Below are positions 8,024 through 17,472 of a DNA stretch of 64,000 nucleotides, piece by piece. The notes beneath the pieces were generated by a model. It saw nothing but the letters and a program-made list of their open reading frames with translations. It had not been told where the DNA came from and did not search any database. Position 1 is the first letter of the stretch; every line of letters begins with the position of its first letter. The stretch lies in assembly GCF_038006045.1 (NCBI RefSeq), contig NZ_JBBOUK010000002.1, positions 62,001 through 126,000 of the forward strand, given 5' to 3'. Source of the stretch: Exiguobacterium sp. FSL W8-0210 (GTDB lineage Bacteria; Bacillota; Bacilli; Exiguobacteriales; Exiguobacteriaceae). A program made the translations under genes and the position numbers.

Positions 8024-9967
8024 ATGTGGCGTACGCGTTTTCTACGGAAGCAGGACCCGGAGACGGTCAAACAACAGGACGGCTACAATCCGACATTCGT
8101 CCAAACGATCCAACCACAAGGCGGACTCCGCTTCGAGCCGAACTATGTCCGGACCGGTGACGGCTATCTCGCCTGCCTCCATGTCTATAAATATCAATCA
8201 ACGGTCTATGATTTCTGGCTCGAACCAATCCTCAACCTGCCTGGTGTCTTGACGACGCTCGATATTGGGACGGCAGACAAACGGGAGATGATCCGGACAA
8301 TCAACAAATCGATGGCCGAGCAGAATACGCGCTTCGAGAATGCGAAGGATAATGTCGACCGGATCGATGCGCGTGAGACGTACAAGGAACTGAATGAACT
8401 CTATGAACAGATCACACAGGGTGAGACGATGAAGTACTTGCACCTTCGGCTCTACGTGAAAGCGAAGACACTCGACGTACTCGAACGTCAGGTACAGGAC
8501 GTGATGGAAGAACTCGAAGCACGGAATTTTCGCGCAACCGTCTTCCTCAACGAACAGGAATGGGAGTGGCAAAGTCTCTTCCTCAGCTATGAGCAACAGC
8601 AAAAATTACCGAATAGGCGTCGTGGGAAAGAGATTCCGTCGCTCTCGATCGCGGGTGGTTATCCGTTCCACTTCACGTCGCTACAGGATGCGACCGGGAC
8701 CTACTACGGGACAACGGATACCAATGGTAGTGTCATCTTCGATCTGTTCCATAAAGACAAACAACGGAAGTTCTATAACGCGTTGATGATCGGGAAGATG
8801 GGATCGGGGAAGTCAACCTTGCTCAAGAAGACGGTCCTCGATCAAGCGATCAAAGGCAATCACGTCCGTATCTTGGACGTGACGGGTGAGTTCTCCGACC
8901 TCGTCCGACAACTCGGCGGGAAAGAGATTGCCCTCGATGGTTCAGCTGGTCGGATCAATCCGCTCCATGTCTATAAGACGGTGACGCACGCCGACGGTTC
9001 GGCAGACGAAGCACTATCGTTCATGCAACACCTGTCGAAGATTGCTGTCTTCTATCACTACATCAATCCGGCAGCAACGCAGGAAGAAGCAAACGAGTTC
9101 GAGATTCTATTGCGACAGCTCTACCTTGAAAAAGGACTCTGGAACGAGGACGGTGACGCACCGATCACGACACATCCAGCGAACACCTATCCCGTCTTCT
9201 CCGACTTCTTAGCGCTGGTCCGTTCCGAATTGTATGTCGATGCTGCGCGGACGACAATCCGCGAGACCATCAGTGCAAACCGTGTTAGACGCCTCGAGAA
9301 CATCGAGCTCGCGATCACGAACCTCGTCCACAATTACGGCAACATCTTCGATGGACACTCTTCGATCGAACGGTTCGATGAGGAAGCAATCGTCTCCTTC
9401 CCACTACGTAACCTGACGAACTTAAAGGACGAAATTTTTCAGGCACAGGTCTTCAACCTGATGAACATGCTCTGGGACGGGATGATCCTCAACGGTGCCG
9501 GACAACTCCGTAGCTACAACCAGGGCGAACTGTTGATCGAGGATGCCTTCAAGTATTTGATTGTCATTGATGAGGCGCATCACCTGATTAATACACGGGA
9601 CATCGCCCAACCTGCGATTCTATACCTGCAACAGTTCATGCGCGAAGCACGGAAATACTTCGGTGGTATCTTCTTCGCCTCCCACTTGATCACGGACTTC
9701 GTTCCGACCGGTTCAAAGTCGGAAAACGCGGAGAACGTCAAGACGTTGTTTCAGCTGACGCAGTATAAGTTCATCGGCGAGCAGGATGCCGAGAGCATTC
9801 CGACGATCCAGATCGTCTTCGACGGACAGTTGACGGAGAGTGAGACGCGGTTGATTCCGTCGCTCGAGACGGGACGGATCGTCCTCAGCATCTCCGGTGT
9901 GAAGACGCTGATTTTCGATGTCGATGTCTCACCCGAGGAGTTGACCTTATTCGGAGGTGGTGCCTGA
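8024..9967 (+). CDS. TrsE/VirB4-family conjugation ATPase
   Basis: This 647-residue ATPase powers assembly and substrate transfer of the type IV system. Walker A (GKMGSGKST, near residue 256) and Walker B (LIVIDEAHHL, near 511) are intact, followed by the conserved QQFMREARKYFGG region. The N-terminal 230 residues match the CagE/TrbE/VirB4 middle domain. The preferred start is the ATG at 8024, about 10 bases after GGAAAGGAG. An in-frame ATG at 8003 would overlap the previous gene and its ribosome site. The gene overlaps the next one by a single base. Confidence 0.93.
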   Translation: MWRTRFLRKQDPETVKQQDGYNPTFVQTIQPQGGLRFEPNYVRTGDGYLACLHVYKYQSTVYDFWLEPILNLPGVLTTLDIGTADKREMIRTINKSMAEQNTRFENAKDNVDRIDARETYKELNELYEQITQGETMKYLHLRLYVKAKTLDVLERQVQDVMEELEARNFRATVFLNEQEWEWQSLFLSYEQQQKLPNRRRGKEIPSLSIAGGYPFHFTSLQDATGTYYGTTDTNGSVIFDLFHKDKQRKFYNALMIGKMGSGKSTLLKKTVLDQAIKGNHVRILDVTGEFSDLVRQLGGKEIALDGSAGRINPLHVYKTVTHADGSADEALSFMQHLSKIAVFYHYINPAATQEEANEFEILLRQLYLEKGLWNEDGDAPITTHPANTYPVFSDFLALVRSELYVDAARTTIRETISANRVRRLENIELAITNLVHNYGNIFDGHSSIERFDEEAIVSFPLRNLTNLKDEIFQAQVFNLMNMLWDGMILNGAGQLRSYNQGELLIEDAFKYLIVIDEAHHLINTRDIAQPAILYLQQFMREARKYFGGIFFASHLITDFVPTGSKSENAENVKTLFQLTQYKFIGEQDAESIPTIQIVFDGQLTESETRLIPSLETGRIVLSISGVKTLIFDVDVSPEELTLFGGGA

Positions 9968-11073
9968 TGTGGAGTACGGTCCGGCAGTCGGCACGTGTCG
10001 CCGTCCGGATGAAATGGCGACTCCTGACCTTAAAGTATCGTCTAATTGCTCTCGGAATCGCGCTTCTGCTTCTCCTACTGATCATCCTCGTCGCAGGGAT
10101 TCTCGATACGTTGACCGGGATCGAGAATGAACAGGCGACGGAGACACCGATCGCTTACTCGGACGCGAGTCTGCAAGTCAGTGATGATGTTCTGCGATAC
10201 CGGGAAGAGATCGCGCGTGAATTGAAGAAGGAACAACTCGAGGGACAGACGAACGTCGTCCTTGCGTTGATGATGCAGGAAAGTGGCGGACGTGGGAATG
10301 ATCCGATGCAAGCGAGTGAATCGAAGTGCGGACGGATCGGCTGCATCACCTCTCCTGATGAGAGCATTCAGTACGGTGTGAAGCACTTCGCGTCGGTCTT
10401 CCGACAAACGAACGAGGATGTCAAGTTGACGCTCCAGAGTTACAACTTCGGAGGTGGCTTCATCGATTACGTTCAAGACAATGGTGGACGTTATACAAAG
10501 CAACTTGCAATCTCTTTTTCACAGATGATGTATCAACGCGTCAAGAAGAGCGGCATCTATCAGTGCCATCGTCCGAGCGCGATCGAGCATCAAGCCTGTT
10601 ATGGCGACATCGAATATGTTGATGCCGTGCTCCGTTATCTGACACCGGCGGTACTAGCAGAAGGCAAGACAGGACCGATCAAAGGGACACTCCATGCCCC
10701 GCTCGACATCCCGCTGCAGATGACGTCGGGGTTCGGATCACGGATCGTTTTCGGAAAGACGGACGTCCATACGGGCATCGATTTTAGTTGTCACGATACG
10801 GATACCGTCCACGCCGTTCGCTCCGGTACCGTCACCTATAGTGGCTTGCGCGGACCGTATGGGCAGTTGATTCAGATCAAACAGGGCGACTGGATTACCG
10901 CTTACGCGCACCTTTCCGCACGTCAGGTTAAGACGGGACAGAAGATTGAAGCTGGGCAGGCGATCGGGATGTGTGGATCGACCGGACGGTCGACGGGTAA
11001 TCATCTCCACATCGAATTCAAGACGAGCGACTGGTCCGGACATATCGATCCGGCACCATTGTTTTCGCTATAA
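9967..11073 (+). CDS. CwlT-like bifunctional wall hydrolase (lysozyme-like plus M23 peptidase)
   Basis: This 368-residue membrane-anchored hydrolase would open peptidoglycan for the transfer channel. One membrane segment lies at about residues 21-42. A lysozyme-like domain follows at about 75-195, with the catalytic-type glutamate in LALMMQESGG. A C-terminal M23/LytM endopeptidase domain at about 235-365 has HTGIDF and GNHLHIEF zinc ligands. Most Gram-positive conjugation systems encode such a VirB1-type enzyme. The start codon overlaps the VirB4 stop (TGATG), so translation is coupled. Confidence 0.9.
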   Translation: MWSTVRQSARVAVRMKWRLLTLKYRLIALGIALLLLLLIILVAGILDTLTGIENEQATETPIAYSDASLQVSDDVLRYREEIARELKKEQLEGQTNVVLALMMQESGGRGNDPMQASESKCGRIGCITSPDESIQYGVKHFASVFRQTNEDVKLTLQSYNFGGGFIDYVQDNGGRYTKQLAISFSQMMYQRVKKSGIYQCHRPSAIEHQACYGDIEYVDAVLRYLTPAVLAEGKTGPIKGTLHAPLDIPLQMTSGFGSRIVFGKTDVHTGIDFSCHDTDTVHAVRSGTVTYSGLRGPYGQLIQIKQGDWITAYAHLSARQVKTGQKIEAGQAIGMCGSTGRSTGNHLHIEFKTSDWSGHIDPAPLFSL

Positions 11074-11086
11074 GGAGGGATGCACC

Positions 11087-11644
11087 ATGGCATTGACGAG
11101 TCGGCATCTCCTGTGGCTCGTGTTGTTCTGTCTGCTGCTATCGATCAGTGCCAATCTCTATCAATATCGTTCCCTGGCATCAGATAGACCGCATCGAATC
11201 GAAGAGAAAGCCGAGAAGAATGTGTTACCAAAAACGACGGTGTCGGATTCAACTATCTCGACTGACGAACAAGAGCAAGAACAGAACTCGACTATTTCTA
11301 AGACAGCAGAACGCTTTATCACATTCGCGTTTACATGGGAGGACGGGACCTATCCAACACGCAAACGACAAGCTGATCAGTATATGACGGAGTCCCTTAA
11401 ACGGACGTTGTTCGCAAGTAACGGAAGCGATGACAAGTTCACCGCCTCTGTCGCTGACATCGAAGTTTTTCTAAACCGTGACGATCCGGAGCATTGCCTT
11501 GTCCGCTTCAAACGCACGTTGACGATCGATTCAAACGACTATGAAGAGACATCCGATGAGCTGGTCGAACTGACGTTTACGAACCAAGACAGTCGTTACA
11601 TCGTCGATCAAATGAAGAGTCTCAAGTCGTCAGGAGGTGTTTAA
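11087..11644 (+). CDS. Single-TM VirB8-like conjugation protein
   Basis: This 185-residue protein has an N-terminal membrane anchor (residues 8-24, LWLVLFCLLLSISANLY), a Ser/Thr/Glu linker and a C-terminal domain of about 110 residues. The globular part (AERFITFAFTWED...YMTESLKRTLF...ADIEVFLN) has the helix-then-sheet pattern of the NTF2-like periplasmic domain of VirB8/TcpC proteins. VirB8 proteins are assembly factors of the channel. Ribosome site TAAGGAGGG precedes the ATG at 11087. Similarity is by pattern, so the family call is tentative. Confidence 0.6.
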   Translation: MALTSRHLLWLVLFCLLLSISANLYQYRSLASDRPHRIEEKAEKNVLPKTTVSDSTISTDEQEQEQNSTISKTAERFITFAFTWEDGTYPTRKRQADQYMTESLKRTLFASNGSDDKFTASVADIEVFLNRDDPEHCLVRFKRTLTIDSNDYEETSDELVELTFTNQDSRYIVDQMKSLKSSGGV

Positions 11645-12484
11645 ATGCAGACAGGAAAACGAAAGACGTTGACCCGTGACTGGTCGCGCTTATATCTCGG
11701 AACAGGGATGTTTTTCTTAATCGGCTTTCTATTTTTCGGTTTCTCCTCCCTCTTCTTTGCTGAGGAACAACCGATCAATGCAACACCAATCGGTGAAGAA
11801 CAGCGGTTGACGAATGGACAAACCGTCACGCTTCTTGACTGGTCGCATGATACGAGACGGAAACAGATGCGTGTCCGCCTCCAGTTCGATCAACCCCAAG
11901 ACTACGCGACGAGACTTGTCACACGCGTCGCTTACAAGGAACGACCGACGGATGAACAGCGCGTCCAAGTCGTCTATCATCAGGACGAGCACTACGTCTT
12001 CGAAATCGAAGATGTACCGCACGACTTTGATCAGCTAGCCCTTCGCTTGTATGTCATTGAACCTCAACAGTCATTCGAGAAGCTGAGTGCTACGAAGCGA
12101 GAAGAGGCGCTCGTCGAATCACTTTACATGGATCAGCGACGTGTCTTAAGGACATCACTTTCTATTCAACAAGCAGACGACTATGCGCAACTTTTTCTCG
12201 CTGACGAGCACGTGCAAAGTCAAAAACAGGTCAAGAAAATGAAACGCGAACAGATGGCGCACGCTTCTCTCATCCAGCAAATCGAACAGGACATCGAGAC
12301 AAAACAAGCCACCTTACCCGACCTGACACTCGATGAACAAGTCGAACGTGAGGACGAAATCTTCAATCTGAAGCAGGACAAAGAAGACGCACTGTTACGA
12401 CAAACGGAATTGAAAAAACAACTCACGCAAGAAGAAAAAAGACAAGATCAGCTGCGCATTAAAGCACGTGAACTGAAATGGTAA
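11645..12484 (+). CDS. Membrane-anchored conjugation protein with C-terminal coiled coil
   Basis: This 279-residue protein begins at the base after the previous stop and is preceded by CAGGAGG. It has one membrane segment at about residues 18-38 (LGTGMFFLIGFLFFGFSSLF), a beta-rich extracellular domain at about 55-150 and a strongly charged coiled coil at about 195-279. I do not recognise the family. It is the last gene of the secretion operon, and its topology fits a stalk-like accessory of the channel. Confidence 0.6.
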   Translation: MQTGKRKTLTRDWSRLYLGTGMFFLIGFLFFGFSSLFFAEEQPINATPIGEEQRLTNGQTVTLLDWSHDTRRKQMRVRLQFDQPQDYATRLVTRVAYKERPTDEQRVQVVYHQDEHYVFEIEDVPHDFDQLALRLYVIEPQQSFEKLSATKREEALVESLYMDQRRVLRTSLSIQQADDYAQLFLADEHVQSQKQVKKMKREQMAHASLIQQIEQDIETKQATLPDLTLDEQVEREDEIFNLKQDKEDALLRQTELKKQLTQEEKRQDQLRIKARELKW

Positions 12485-12700
12485 GGTGGCAAACGCCGTG
12501 CCAAAATGCCGTTTTTAGTGGCACGCTGTGTGACCTTTTCGCGATTTTCGTGATATCAGGGAAACACTAGGCTCCGCCTAGGCTAGCACGCTGAGTGATA
12601 GCAGTTTCCTCTTATGCTCTTTTTCACGCAATTGAACCGTTTTTGGTTTTTTAGCTTTCAAAAATCTAACGCACCTTCATCCATTTCATCGATCTTTATC
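12485..12700. other. Candidate origin of transfer (oriT) region
   Basis: This noncoding stretch between the secretion operon and the mobilisation genes is rich in repeats. It has the direct repeat GCACGCTGNGTGA at 12521-12533 and 12586-12598, the perfect inverted repeat CTAGGC-TCC-GCCTAG at 12567-12581, and GTGCC...GGCAC at 12498-12524. Repeats of this kind upstream of a relaxase/accessory gene pair are usual for oriT. I cannot identify a nick site from sequence alone. Confidence 0.45.
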
Positions 12701-12705
12701 AGCGC

Positions 12706-12852
12706 TTAATCCGATTTTGTTACGTCACATTTTTCGAATCTTTTCACCTGATGATGCTGTACCTTCGACCAGATATTTTTCAAGAGTTCGACGATTAAGG
12801 AGACGCTCACGGCTTCTCCAAGGGCGTAACTTTGTTCAATGGTCGACTGCAT
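12706..12852 (-). CDS. Small hypothetical protein, divergent from the mobilisation genes
   Basis: This is a 48-residue reading frame starting at 12852. A good ribosome site (AATGGAGG) lies 7 bases before its ATG on the minus strand. The product is a short amphipathic sequence (LGEAVSVSLIVELLKNIWSK) with a basic C-terminus. It lies in the otherwise noncoding gap beside the candidate oriT, opposite in direction to the relaxase operon. It could be a small regulator, or a chance frame. No family is recognised. Confidence 0.35.
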   Translation of the reverse strand: MQSTIEQSYALGEAVSVSLIVELLKNIWSKVQHHQVKRFEKCDVTKSD

Positions 12853-12990
12853 GTTGATTCCTCCATTCCTTGTCTGAGTGGTATCACCTTTCTCACTTCT
12901 AATGACAGGAGGAACAAAAGAATTGTTCGGAAATCTTTTCATTTTTTTAGAACATTGAGACTCACTTTCGTGATGGAAGGAGGAAAGTAG

Positions 12991-13242
12991 ATGGACCTCT
13001 TGATTCGTGATATCGATCCAATCCTCGTCAAACAACTCGACGAACAAGCGGAGAAACGGTCGTGTTCCCGACAAGAATTATTGAAAGGATTGTTGACCAC
13101 CTGGTGCGCAGACGGTGTCCAATCGACACAAATCGCGCGTCTTGAACGACAGCTCGAAGCGAACACGTTACACCTGAAGCGGAGCGCAACCGAACTCGAA
13201 GTATTGAGCAAACTCTTCCGTGAGGTGATGCACGATGACTAA
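12991..13242 (+). CDS. Ribbon-helix-helix mobilisation accessory protein
   Basis: This 83-residue protein has a CopG/Arc-like pattern at its N-terminus (MDLLIRDIDPILVKQLDEQA, then a helix with SRQELLKGLL) and a helical C-terminal half that could oligomerise. Such proteins (MobC-like) bind oriT and help the relaxase load. The gene overlaps the relaxase gene by 8 bases, and ribosome site GGAAGGAGG precedes its ATG, so the two are co-translated. Confidence 0.8.
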   Translation: MDLLIRDIDPILVKQLDEQAEKRSCSRQELLKGLLTTWCADGVQSTQIARLERQLEANTLHLKRSATELEVLSKLFREVMHDD

Positions 13243-14395
13243 CGTTCCCGGTGTCATCATCAAGTCGAAGTTCAAACTCCCTCAAGCAACACGACGTGCA
13301 CGTCGCTATACGACATACCTGAGTTACATCGATCGTCCGGAGACGAAAGCACGATCGCATCAATTCGAGAATTACCACGACTATATGGAAGACGAACTGA
13401 AATCAAGTGGTCTCTTTACAGCGACGCAAGACCGATTGAATGCGAGGGAACGAGAGCAGTTACGCGATATCTTCCGACGGGCACAAGAGAACGGCAGCAT
13501 CCTCTGGCAAGACGTCATCTCGTTTGATGAAGCCTGGTTACAGGAAGTCGGCGTTAAAGAAAACCGCTACATCGATGAACAACGATTGATGCAGGCGACA
13601 CGAAACGCGATCGCTTTGATGATCGAAAAGGAACAGATGTTGCATGCGACATGGACCGCCGCCATCCATTACAACACGGATAACATTCACGTCCATGTCG
13701 CGACAGTCGAGACGGTTCAACCACGTGAACGGGGTAAACGCAAACCGAAAACGATCGAGAAGATGAAAGCGCAAGTCGTCCATACACTCGCCGACCGGAC
13801 ACGTGAACAAGAGAAATTGAATACCTTTATCCGCGACGAGGTCCTCGCGCACAAACGGACTCATGAAACACTAGCCGTTTCGAATCGTGTGCTACACCCG
13901 GAACTCGTACGCCAATACAAAGCGATTCAGAAACAACTACCGGACGATAAACGGCAGTGCTACTACAACATGAACGGCATGCAAGAACTGCGTTCGTCGC
14001 TTGATCAATTCACTGACACTTATCTTGCGACGCACTTCGAGAAAGAACACGCCGCATTCAAGCAACGACTCGATACTGAGGTCGGATTCTACGAGCGAAG
14101 TTACGGATCGGCATCGCAAGCATCGGCTTATCGGAAGACGAAAGAACAGGATCTCTACACGCGGATGGGAAACGCCATCCTGTCTGAGATGCGTGAGTCG
14201 GATAAGTCGTCCCCGAAGCGTGCGAAGAACGCTGCATCCTCACCTAAACAAAAAATCCGATCAGCGTTTCAACGCGAGCGGATTATGCAAGAGACACTTT
14301 ATCGAATCGGACGACATATGAACGATGAATGGGAACACATACAAAATCAAAAAGCATTTGAACTTCTTCAGCAAGAAATCGATCAAGATCGCTAA
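13235..14395 (+). CDS. Relaxase of the MobL/MobP2 type
   Basis: This 386-residue protein should nick one strand at oriT and pilot it into the recipient. The catalytic metal-binding signature is visible near residues 144-153: an upstream His in AIHYNTDN followed by IHVHVATVE (HxH). The N-terminal region (KFKLPQATRRARRYTTYLSY) carries the early tyrosines expected for transesterification in this group. The C-terminal 150 residues are helical and charged. Context with a ribbon-helix-helix partner and a downstream ArdC gene fits a mobilisation module. Length matches Bacillota MobP2 relaxases. Confidence 0.87.
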   Translation: MTNVPGVIIKSKFKLPQATRRARRYTTYLSYIDRPETKARSHQFENYHDYMEDELKSSGLFTATQDRLNAREREQLRDIFRRAQENGSILWQDVISFDEAWLQEVGVKENRYIDEQRLMQATRNAIALMIEKEQMLHATWTAAIHYNTDNIHVHVATVETVQPRERGKRKPKTIEKMKAQVVHTLADRTREQEKLNTFIRDEVLAHKRTHETLAVSNRVLHPELVRQYKAIQKQLPDDKRQCYYNMNGMQELRSSLDQFTDTYLATHFEKEHAAFKQRLDTEVGFYERSYGSASQASAYRKTKEQDLYTRMGNAILSEMRESDKSSPKRAKNAASSPKQKIRSAFQRERIMQETLYRIGRHMNDEWEHIQNQKAFELLQQEIDQDR

Positions 14396-14403
14396 AAGAA
14401 AAA

Positions 14404-14428
14404 GTCACCCTTTCGACAAAAGGATGAC
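14404..14428 (-). terminator. Terminator of the SRPBCC gene
   Basis: A hairpin GTCAtCCTTTT...AAAGGGTGAC on the minus strand is followed by CTTTTTCTTTT, directly after the stop of the minus-strand gene ending at 14443. It may also stop the converging relaxase transcript. Confidence 0.65.
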
Positions 14429-14442
14429 AACCAGCAATTTAT

Positions 14443-14907
14443 TTATCGATGATTCATTTGAATTGCATAGTCACTTAAACGCTGGAATTCTTCATTGTAC
14501 ATTCGATTCAATCTTGATTTGGAGAGTTTGTAAAGAATGGCATAAGCCCATTTCGGTGTATCTACTATCAAATCGATTTGTAGCTCTGTTTGATTCTGTT
14601 TCGATTGCAAATGGTATTGACCAATCATCGTTCCCATCTCATTCGCAGTCCTGATATCAATGAAGGATGGTGCCTCGATGTTCTCGATCCAAGCATCAGC
14701 GGGATAATTTTTTCCGCGGTACTCTTGGATGACTTGAAGTTTCTGACCCGCGTATGAATATTGCAATGGTTCTCCCTCTGCATAGATATGATCTTTAGTC
14801 ATATTGCTCCAACTCAGAATGTGTTCATTCTTCGTCAAGTAATCGTATAGCTTTTCTATAGGGACATCAATCAATTGAACGGAATTGTAAAAATGAATTT
14901 TTGACAT
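14443..14907 (-). CDS. SRPBCC-family protein
   Basis: This 154-residue protein has the START/polyketide-cyclase-like pattern. It begins with a strand (IHFYNSVQLIDVPIEKLYDYL), has a long ligand-cavity sheet in the middle (ADAWIENIEAPSFIDIRTAN) and ends with a long C-terminal helix (LSKSRLNRMYNEEFQRLSDY). Members bind lipids or other hydrophobic ligands, and the specific ligand cannot be told here. Ribosome site AAGGCGAGG precedes the ATG. It is transcribed against the mobilisation genes and has its own terminator, so it looks like an independent cargo gene. Confidence 0.75.
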   Translation of the reverse strand: MSKIHFYNSVQLIDVPIEKLYDYLTKNEHILSWSNMTKDHIYAEGEPLQYSYAGQKLQVIQEYRGKNYPADAWIENIEAPSFIDIRTANEMGTMIGQYHLQSKQNQTELQIDLIVDTPKWAYAILYKLSKSRLNRMYNEEFQRLSDYAIQMNHR

Positions 14908-15016
14908 GTTCGTACCTCGCCTTAACTAATTTATTTGTTCATCATACCATTCGAACGGAGTCTTGTTTCTTTGACAGTCGTTTTTACAGTTCAAAATTTT
15001 AGGAAGGAGCATACAA

Positions 15017-15472
15017 ATGGAAGAAACCAAGCAAGTCCGGATTCGGATGAGTGCTGTGACTGCTGAATTTTTAGAGGAATACCGGGAGCGAGAACGGTTG
15101 TCCGGGATTGGTCCGGCAATCGATCACATCATCCGCGATTATCAAGAGATGATCAAAAAGCAATGGGATTTGAACTATGTCAGTCGTTCTGTCTCGAAAC
15201 AGATCGAGCAAGAGTTGACACTCTTCTGGGAAGAACAGATTACAAAAAGTCTCTCTCCGTTACGAAAGAGCGTCCAACAAACAGACCTCCAAACACAGGT
15301 ATTGATCGAACTCGTACAAGCCTTGATGCAGACGGAAAGCATCGAGGACATCATTCCGACGACCGAATATCGTCCCTCATTCCTCGAGACGGCAGAGACG
15401 GCTGTCAAAAAGCGAATCGACCAGCGCAAGCAATATAAGCACTCGGATGAAGAAAGGATGATCCACAAATGA
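15017..15472 (+). CDS. Hypothetical protein with RHH-like N-terminus
   Basis: This 151-residue protein has ribosome site AGGAAGGAG before the ATG. The first 50 residues (KQVRIRMSAVTAEFLEEYRE then GIGPAIDHIIRDY) follow a ribbon-helix-helix pattern, suggesting DNA binding. The rest is helical, with a coiled-coil-like region at about 60-115. It overlaps the next gene by 4 bases (ATGA), so the two form an operon with the ArdC gene. I do not recognise a named family; a plasmid regulator is a guess. Confidence 0.6.
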   Translation: MEETKQVRIRMSAVTAEFLEEYRERERLSGIGPAIDHIIRDYQEMIKKQWDLNYVSRSVSKQIEQELTLFWEEQITKSLSPLRKSVQQTDLQTQVLIELVQALMQTESIEDIIPTTEYRPSFLETAETAVKKRIDQRKQYKHSDEERMIHK

Positions 15473-15747
15473 AACGACTAGAAGCCTTCACACTCGCGAC
15501 ATTTCTCGAATTACATCCGACCCACGTCACCGTCATGATTCATCAATCGCATTATGATATTCCAGTTTCTCAGGATGAACGAGCGTTCCTTCAGCTCTTG
15601 CAGGAAGAACCTTTGTTGTTGCTACCGGTATCACGTGATCGTCGTCATCTACTACTGAACCGACTCGCTACCGACCCGATTGTTCTACAGGAACTAGAAG
15701 ATTTTGAAGGTGCTGCTGATTCGTCCGTTTCGTCGGAAGGAGCGTGA
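15469..15747 (+). CDS. Small hypothetical protein upstream of ardC
   Basis: This 92-residue protein, translated from an ATGA overlap with the previous gene, is leucine-rich (LLQEEPLLLLPVSRDRRHLL) with an acidic tail. There are no membrane or signal features and no recognised family. Its stop lies 5 bases before the ArdC start, so it is probably co-expressed with the antirestriction gene. Confidence 0.55.
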   Translation: MKRLEAFTLATFLELHPTHVTVMIHQSHYDIPVSQDERAFLQLLQEEPLLLLPVSRDRRHLLLNRLATDPIVLQELEDFEGAADSSVSSEGA

Positions 15748-15752
15748 AAGGC

Positions 15753-17216
15753 ATGGGATACAAGAAGAAAACACGTGAGGATTATCAGAGGGAAGTACAA
15801 GCGTTGACCGACAAGATGGAGACACAGCTCGCTTCTCACTTCGTCAGTCAAGAGAGTATCAAAGAACATCTCGACTTCATGAGCCGGTTCCATCGCTATT
15901 CAACACGGAACATGCTGTTGATCGAGGAGCAGTTCCAAGGTGCACGTGCTGTCGGTTCCTATGCCTACTGGGAGAAGCAAGGTGTCCAAGTCCAAAGGGG
16001 TGAGAAAGGCATCAAGATATTCGTCCCCTCCCCCGTCACGTTCATCAAACGAGAGACGGATTGGGTGGCATGGAAGGACGCGACAAAGGCGGAGCAAAAG
16101 CGTGCAAAAGAAGGCAATCTTCCGACGCGGAAAGCGATGTATTATAAGATTGGTCACGTCTTCGAGTACACGCAGACCGATGCCCGGGAGAAGGGACTCG
16201 AGGTCTCTGAACTGTTTGCTTCCTATCACCGGAACGGATCGATTCGTGAGGCGGAATCGTTTCGCCACGCGTTGAACGGGATTGCCGAGACACAAGACGT
16301 GACATTACTCAATCAACCATTGAACGAACTCGGTACCGCGAAAGGATGCTTTTATCCAGAACTGAACGCGATCGCCTTGAATCCGCGGAACTCGGATATT
16401 GAGAACGTCACTGTTCTGATTCATGAACTCGCGCATGCCAATCTGCATAATATGGAGCGGAACGAAGAACGTGGAATTGAGTTGAACCCACACGAGAAGG
16501 AGTTTCAAGCGGAGATGGTCGCCTATACTGTTGCGGCACACTTTGGTTTCCCGACGGATGAGTTTTCATTGTCGTATCTCGCCAGTTGGACGCAAGGGAA
16601 AGACTTGCGCGACAAGGAGGATCTGTTGCACGAAGTCCATCAGACATCCGGTCACTTCATCCGTGAAATCCATACTTCGCTCGAGCAGGAGCATATCTTG
16701 GAACGCGAAGCATCGCCGCTTAAGATGATTGAGTATATCGAACAGACTGCACAGATTACTGAACAAGGATTACCGTTGGCAGAACGGCTGGAGCGGATCA
16801 CACAACATTCACCGAAGGACGTCAGTGTCTACCTGACGAGTATCGCCAAGCAGGACACGCAACAAGACCTATCAACGTTTGACAAACCGATGATGCTCGT
16901 TCATGGAGCGACAGACTTCTTCGAACCGTTTGCGAAAGCCAATGACCGTGACTTCAATGAACATGAGACGGTCGCCTATACGCTGATTATCCCGGGCGAA
17001 GAACCGATCAGCCAACACTTCCGCATCCTCGATGACGCTTCAGGACCGCTTCATCATATCCTGAACACAGAAGTCGTCAGTAAGGAGACAGAACAAGTAC
17101 TTGAAAAAGCGTGGTACGACGAGATGATTTCGAAGGAAGATCGTGACATAGAAAAGATCCGACAAATCGTGACGTGTCACTTTAACATGCCTGAGCAGGA
17201 TTTTCATAGTCGCTAA
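15753..17216 (+). CDS. ArdC-like antirestriction protein with zincin domain
   Basis: The protein has 487 residues from the ATG at 15753, 10 bases after GGAAGGAG; an in-frame GTG at 15744 is too close to that site. The N-terminal 110 residues (RFHRYSTRNMLLIEEQFQGA, then YAYWEKQGVQVQRGEKGIKI) match the ArdC single-strand-DNA-binding domain. A metallopeptidase-like domain follows with HELAH near residue 222 and a downstream EFQAEMVAY glutamate. The C-terminal 120 residues are an extra domain of unknown role. ArdC proteins travel with or are expressed early by conjugative plasmids and protect incoming DNA from restriction. Confidence 0.88.
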   Translation: MGYKKKTREDYQREVQALTDKMETQLASHFVSQESIKEHLDFMSRFHRYSTRNMLLIEEQFQGARAVGSYAYWEKQGVQVQRGEKGIKIFVPSPVTFIKRETDWVAWKDATKAEQKRAKEGNLPTRKAMYYKIGHVFEYTQTDAREKGLEVSELFASYHRNGSIREAESFRHALNGIAETQDVTLLNQPLNELGTAKGCFYPELNAIALNPRNSDIENVTVLIHELAHANLHNMERNEERGIELNPHEKEFQAEMVAYTVAAHFGFPTDEFSLSYLASWTQGKDLRDKEDLLHEVHQTSGHFIREIHTSLEQEHILEREASPLKMIEYIEQTAQITEQGLPLAERLERITQHSPKDVSVYLTSIAKQDTQQDLSTFDKPMMLVHGATDFFEPFAKANDRDFNEHETVAYTLIIPGEEPISQHFRILDDASGPLHHILNTEVVSKETEQVLEKAWYDEMISKEDRDIEKIRQIVTCHFNMPEQDFHSR

Positions 17217-17230
17217 TTAATTTCTCGAAA

Positions 17231-17281
17231 AATTGAAGAGAACTACCACATTTACAGACAAAGGAGTAGCTCTCTTCAATT
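17231..17281 (+). terminator. Hairpin downstream of ardC
   Basis: A 16-bp inverted repeat with one mismatch (AATTGAAGAGA...TCTCTTCAATT) begins 15 bases after the ardC stop. No strong T-run follows, so termination is probable but not certain. Beyond it, up to the IS at 17473, I see only AT-rich sequence. Confidence 0.55.
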
Positions 17282-17472
17282 GATTTATAGAATAGTTTAA
17301 ATGAATAAATTTAAAAGCAATAACCATTTATAAATATTCTTGTTCGAATTTCTTTTGAAAATCGTTTTGTACCTTATTATAAATTTCATTGAGAACTTTT
17401 TCATTCCAAGTATTTTTTTTTAATTTACGAATATCTGATTTACTGATCTTTGATAGAGACCGTCAATAATTA

